Source: Bolinopsis microptera
Taxonomy: Eukaryota; Ctenophora; Tentaculata; Lobata; Bolinopsidae
Reading direction: 5' to 3'
DNA: 64,000 bases
NCBI RefSeq assembly: GCF_026151205.1
Contig: NC_087079.1
Span: 15,130,445 to 15,194,444 of the forward strand
A program made the translations under genes and the position numbers. Position 1 is the stretch's first letter, and each line of letters opens with the position of its first letter. Positions 60,694-64,000 of the stretch are shown one piece after another. The notes beneath the pieces are model-generated. The model was not told the origin of the DNA. It searched no databases and worked only from the letters and a program-made list of their open reading frames with translations.

Positions 60694-61960
60694 GTTTACA
60701 CTTAAATCAAAATTTTTCTCTCTACACTTCTCTCTGTTTATAAAGTTATTATATATTAAATCTTGACCCAAGTTTATTTTATCTTACGTTCACAGTCGTT
60801 AACAATCGAAACAAGAACTCCTGCGGACCCGTTTAAACAGACTTTATATTCTACTGCTGAGAATTCTTTTTGCATTGTTACGTCGTAACTCCATCTCATA
60901 TTTCACATCCAAACATTACTGACTGCTAGCAATTATCAAATCTTCTCATGGTTAACTTTTCCAGTCTACCTGAAACTCTGAAATATAGAAGTCCCAGAAG
61001 TGTGCGAATAGATGTGTATAATTACGATTTTTAGTACATACATCTGAATTGGATCACAGCTCAATTTACTAGCAGTATGTAATGTAGCCACTAGCCAGCC
61101 GCAAAGACAACTCTGGGAATGAACATCAAAATGAATATTAATTAATTAGTGTTCTCGAAATAATTAGTACGGCGTCTCGTTGACCTGAAATCCTAATTAC
61201 ATATCATGACTCTAATTATGTTGAGTTTTGACTTTCGATTTCACACCCTCTCGCGAATAATGTTTTCCGTAAGGTAGAAAACTCAAACTGTGATAAGAGA
61301 TTGATCATTTGTGCCACCGAGAATGATGAGATTATGACGTGTTGATAAGATAAGACTGCATCATGATCCTCAGGTCCAGGTCATTCTGTCATATACAGCT
61401 GTAATTCGGAACACGACAAGAGGCATCAGTTCATTTCAAGCTGGGAGCTGTCTTAGATTGATTTTACTTATGGATCAGAGTAACTCCTATTTATCGTGCA
61501 TTATAGTTATACACACATTAAATTACATATGTATCTTTTAAATGAATCATTAATTTTGATGTGCTAGCGTGGGAAATTTCGCGAAATATGAATACTGATA
61601 GTGATTGATAGTTCAATAACTCGGAATAACTTAGAACCAACGGGTAATTACTAATTAGTTCCACTATATAGTATATAATAAGTATATAAAATCATGCAAG
61701 CAATCAATTCAACTCTTAAACGGTGGTATCAGAATATCAGATAGAACAGTCCGGTATAATAACTAAAAAGGAGAATTTGGTAAATCAAGAGAAGGAAATG
61801 TTTATCGAAGGTATTTATTGCTGTCTCTCCGACAAATACAAAAAAACCAGATTCTGAGATTCTCTTCTACCAACAGGGAATATTGCCCAATAATTCGGTT
61901 AAATCTGTTTTAATATGGATAAATACTGTACTCCTGACTTCTGATATAAACCCGCTTATA
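60694..61960. other. Intergenic or intron, no further exon found
   Basis: AT-rich. A candidate acceptor near 60797 (cttacgttcacag) joins out of frame or to a stop. No other ELAPOR-like exon is recognised. Confidence 0.4.
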
Positions 61961-63220
61961 TTAGCCGTCGGGTCTAGGCCTAGTAGACTTACATTTTCTG
62001 TTTCCTTGCGTAATGTCTCTTTTAGCGGTATCCTGAGTTGCAGTACTACTGAAGTTAAGATCTCTTAAAGGTTCAATCTGAGTACCACGCAGCCTACTCC
62101 ACCAATACGCTGAGAATCTCCTGATATACTTATTAAAACTGGCGCTGGTGAAATAATACAGGATAGGATTACACATAGTGTTCAGATAGTTCACATAAAG
62201 AACTCCCGCGTAAACCTGGGCTATCACGTGATCACGATACTTCTCAGCAGGAGTCAGTTTTAGAATATTAGCCAGGATAATGTAGAATAGATACGGTACG
62301 AAGGATACCAAGAACATGATTCCCACGCTTAGGATTAACATGATGCTCTGTTTCTGTAGCACTCGAACCTTCCTTAAAAACACGTACAACCAGAGAGTGC
62401 AGATGATGACAACGAGGAAGGGAAGGAGGACGAATAAGACTGTAGTTAGATTGTCCAGTAACATCCACAGACTCACCAGTCGTGAGCCCCGCCAGGACAA
62501 TATACACCTGGTTGAGATTCTGTTAAACTGAATGTTGGAGATATGGGACATTTTCATATCAGAATTCATTAATTTTTGTTATTCTCAGACAACTCGTTAA
62601 ATGGTCTATCACTTGACGGTTTACGAATCCCTAGTCAGGGTTACCAGTCTCTCTAAACAATAGTGATCAGTGTAACACCTACCTGTAAGATCTGGTGTCG
62701 AAGAGAGGTGTCTTCTCCCCCACAATCAGATGCTCAACAGCAGGAACCAGTCCACAAACCCACGCTAACAAACTTATCACATGACCCGTCGTCCCGCTTC
62801 TTTCCAGCGACTTCAGGGGTTTCAGCAGTACTAGCAACTTGTTGGCAGTCATCGCTGACACGATTATAGAACTGATTATTGGAAAAGAAGCTGGATATAG
62901 CTGGATACAGCACAAGCCAGGACACTGTCATTAAAAAGGGCTCTCCTGGTTACCAAACTCCAAGTAGAAGGCAGCACAACCAGCACCGCACTGCACAGAT
63001 CAGCCACAGCCAGGTGCTTTATCAGGGCCAGGGAGATCTTGTCGAGTTTGATGGCGCTGTGTTTTATAGTCCCAATAAGGATGATGGTGTTGCCAGTGAG
63101 GGAGATGAGGGCTGTGAGAAGTGACCATGTGACCAGGATGGGGGTACTGTGGGATGGGAGGTTGTAGTGGAGGTAGTGTAGGGTTTCGTTAGGTGAGGGA
63201 GGCGGTGTACTCTCGTTCAT
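61961..63220 (-). CDS. Rhodopsin-class GPCR with apparent frameshift
   Basis: Coding segments are 63220 to about 62900, about 62900 to 62683, and 62519-61961 (intron 62682-62520, donor CAG-GTAGGT, acceptor TTTAACAG, phase 2). The first segment has N-glycosylation sites (NES, NET), TM1 (SLTGNTIILIGT), TM2 (HLAVADLCSAVLVVLPSTW) and the TM3 cysteine (LACAVSSY). The frame then changes in a region with the repeat atccagctatatccagctt, and continues with TM3-TM4. The third segment carries the loop-2 cysteine (STRCILSW), TM5, TM6 and TM7 with NPILYY. The DRY position reads TANKLL, as in some invertebrate orphan families. The ligand is unknown. Either a one-base defect makes it a pseudogene or the sequence has an error there; a very short intron is less likely. 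Confidence 0.75.
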
Positions 63221-64000
63221 TATCAGTTATCACTAGTATCAATAATGTGGTGTGAGAAGTTTAAAATCTGTATGGTAAATATTGCAACGAAACAAACAAT
63301 CGTCTTGTTGGCGAAGTTATGTTTTGCTTCAATCAGTGATTCATGATTAGAGCAAAACAAAGCGAGACAAAACTAAACGTATCTCAATTGCTTCAATTCC
63401 TGTAATAACATTACAGTCAAGCCTCGAATTGTGACCATGGCCAGGGGCATATAATTCGCCAAAATATACACTCTAGACGCTGTGTGAGGGTGTATCAAAG
63501 TCTAAGACCTCAAATCGACAGCTCTGTGTCCCTATATTTACAAAGCTTGACGAAATTATTATATGGTTGAAGGTTTGTGCTTTGTTTACAACTTCGCGAC
63601 AGGTGAATACAGTAACACCTGTTATCACACTTTAATGCGAATAAGCATTATCTTAATAAAGTGACTGAGCCAGCTACGTTAAGTAAGATATTTACTAACG
63701 GTTTTATGTAAATTGTGACGATTTTAATAAATAAGCATCTTCGACCACTAGCACGGGTTATTTCACAATTATCATAAAAGTTGTGAGTATTATTATCAGA
63801 GTAACAAATATCAAAACTAAAACATTGTAAAATGAACATTAGATGAGGGAATGAGACCATTTCTGGAATGATCACTGAAATATGTAATGATAAATTGACT
63901 TTTCTCAGTGAGTTGTAATTATCATAATGCAGGCAGACTGTTCGTCAGTTAGTGTGTAAACGATATTTCGTCCTCCATATATCCTGTATATATTGCATTG
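63221..64000. other. Right end, no gene recognised
   Basis: 5' flank of the GPCR and AT-rich sequence. Short frames here show no domain. Confidence 0.45.

Overview
This window is animal nuclear DNA: AT-rich, with spliced genes using GT-AG introns, and with metazoan markers (an MTA-type NuRD subunit, a rhodopsin-class GPCR, an ELAPOR-like receptor N-terminus, COX15, site-2 protease). The many microsatellites, short terminal-inverted-repeat elements, ShK-tailed proteases and a LINE with a restriction-like endonuclease fit a marine invertebrate. I lean to a cnidarian, perhaps hydrozoan, but only weakly. Starts were taken at ATG throughout; several reading frames open at TTG or GTG and were shortened.

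Layout. 0-3.5 kb: no gene seen, a 172-bp tandem repeat and a 1.1-kb TIR element. 3.5-10.3 kb: three minus-strand genes (COX15, MBTPS2, a 22-finger C2H2 protein). 10.3-19 kb: repeat desert with GA and GTCT microsatellites inside an inverted repeat, two 10-bp minisatellites and a 3.7-kb GGA-type polypurine tract. 19-25.5 kb: four compact minus-strand genes (MTA-like, PPP5C, PTPA, ZNF830), three without coding introns. 25.5-35 kb: no host gene seen; decayed LINEs and at least four small TIR elements, two with perfect 8-bp target duplications. 35-52.6 kb: three tandem plus-strand genes, each of 12 exons with matching intron phases, for secreted papain-family cysteine proteases with a C-terminal ShK domain. 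Their introns hold a 1.8-kb hAT-like foldback element, an RT relic, an SLC22-like relic and a TTAA foldback element. 52.8-59.2 kb: a pogo-type deletion derivative, a relic suggesting a former fourth protease copy, a nearly clean 3.07-kb LINE insertion with an intact RT/endonuclease ORF, and a second TTAA element. 59.6-64 kb: the 5' exons of an ELAPOR-like gene (+) and a rhodopsin-type GPCR (-) carrying an apparent frameshift.

Themes. Seven consecutive genes share the minus strand, and most have a pyrimidine-tract/AG acceptor 0-65 nt before the ATG with no obvious upstream exon. This fits spliced-leader trans-splicing or 5'UTR introns. The protease cluster is the main accessory locus: catalytic residues are intact, a furin-like site precedes the mature enzyme, tails diverge from basic to poly-Gly/RGG, and an overlapping upstream ORF is kept in all three copies.
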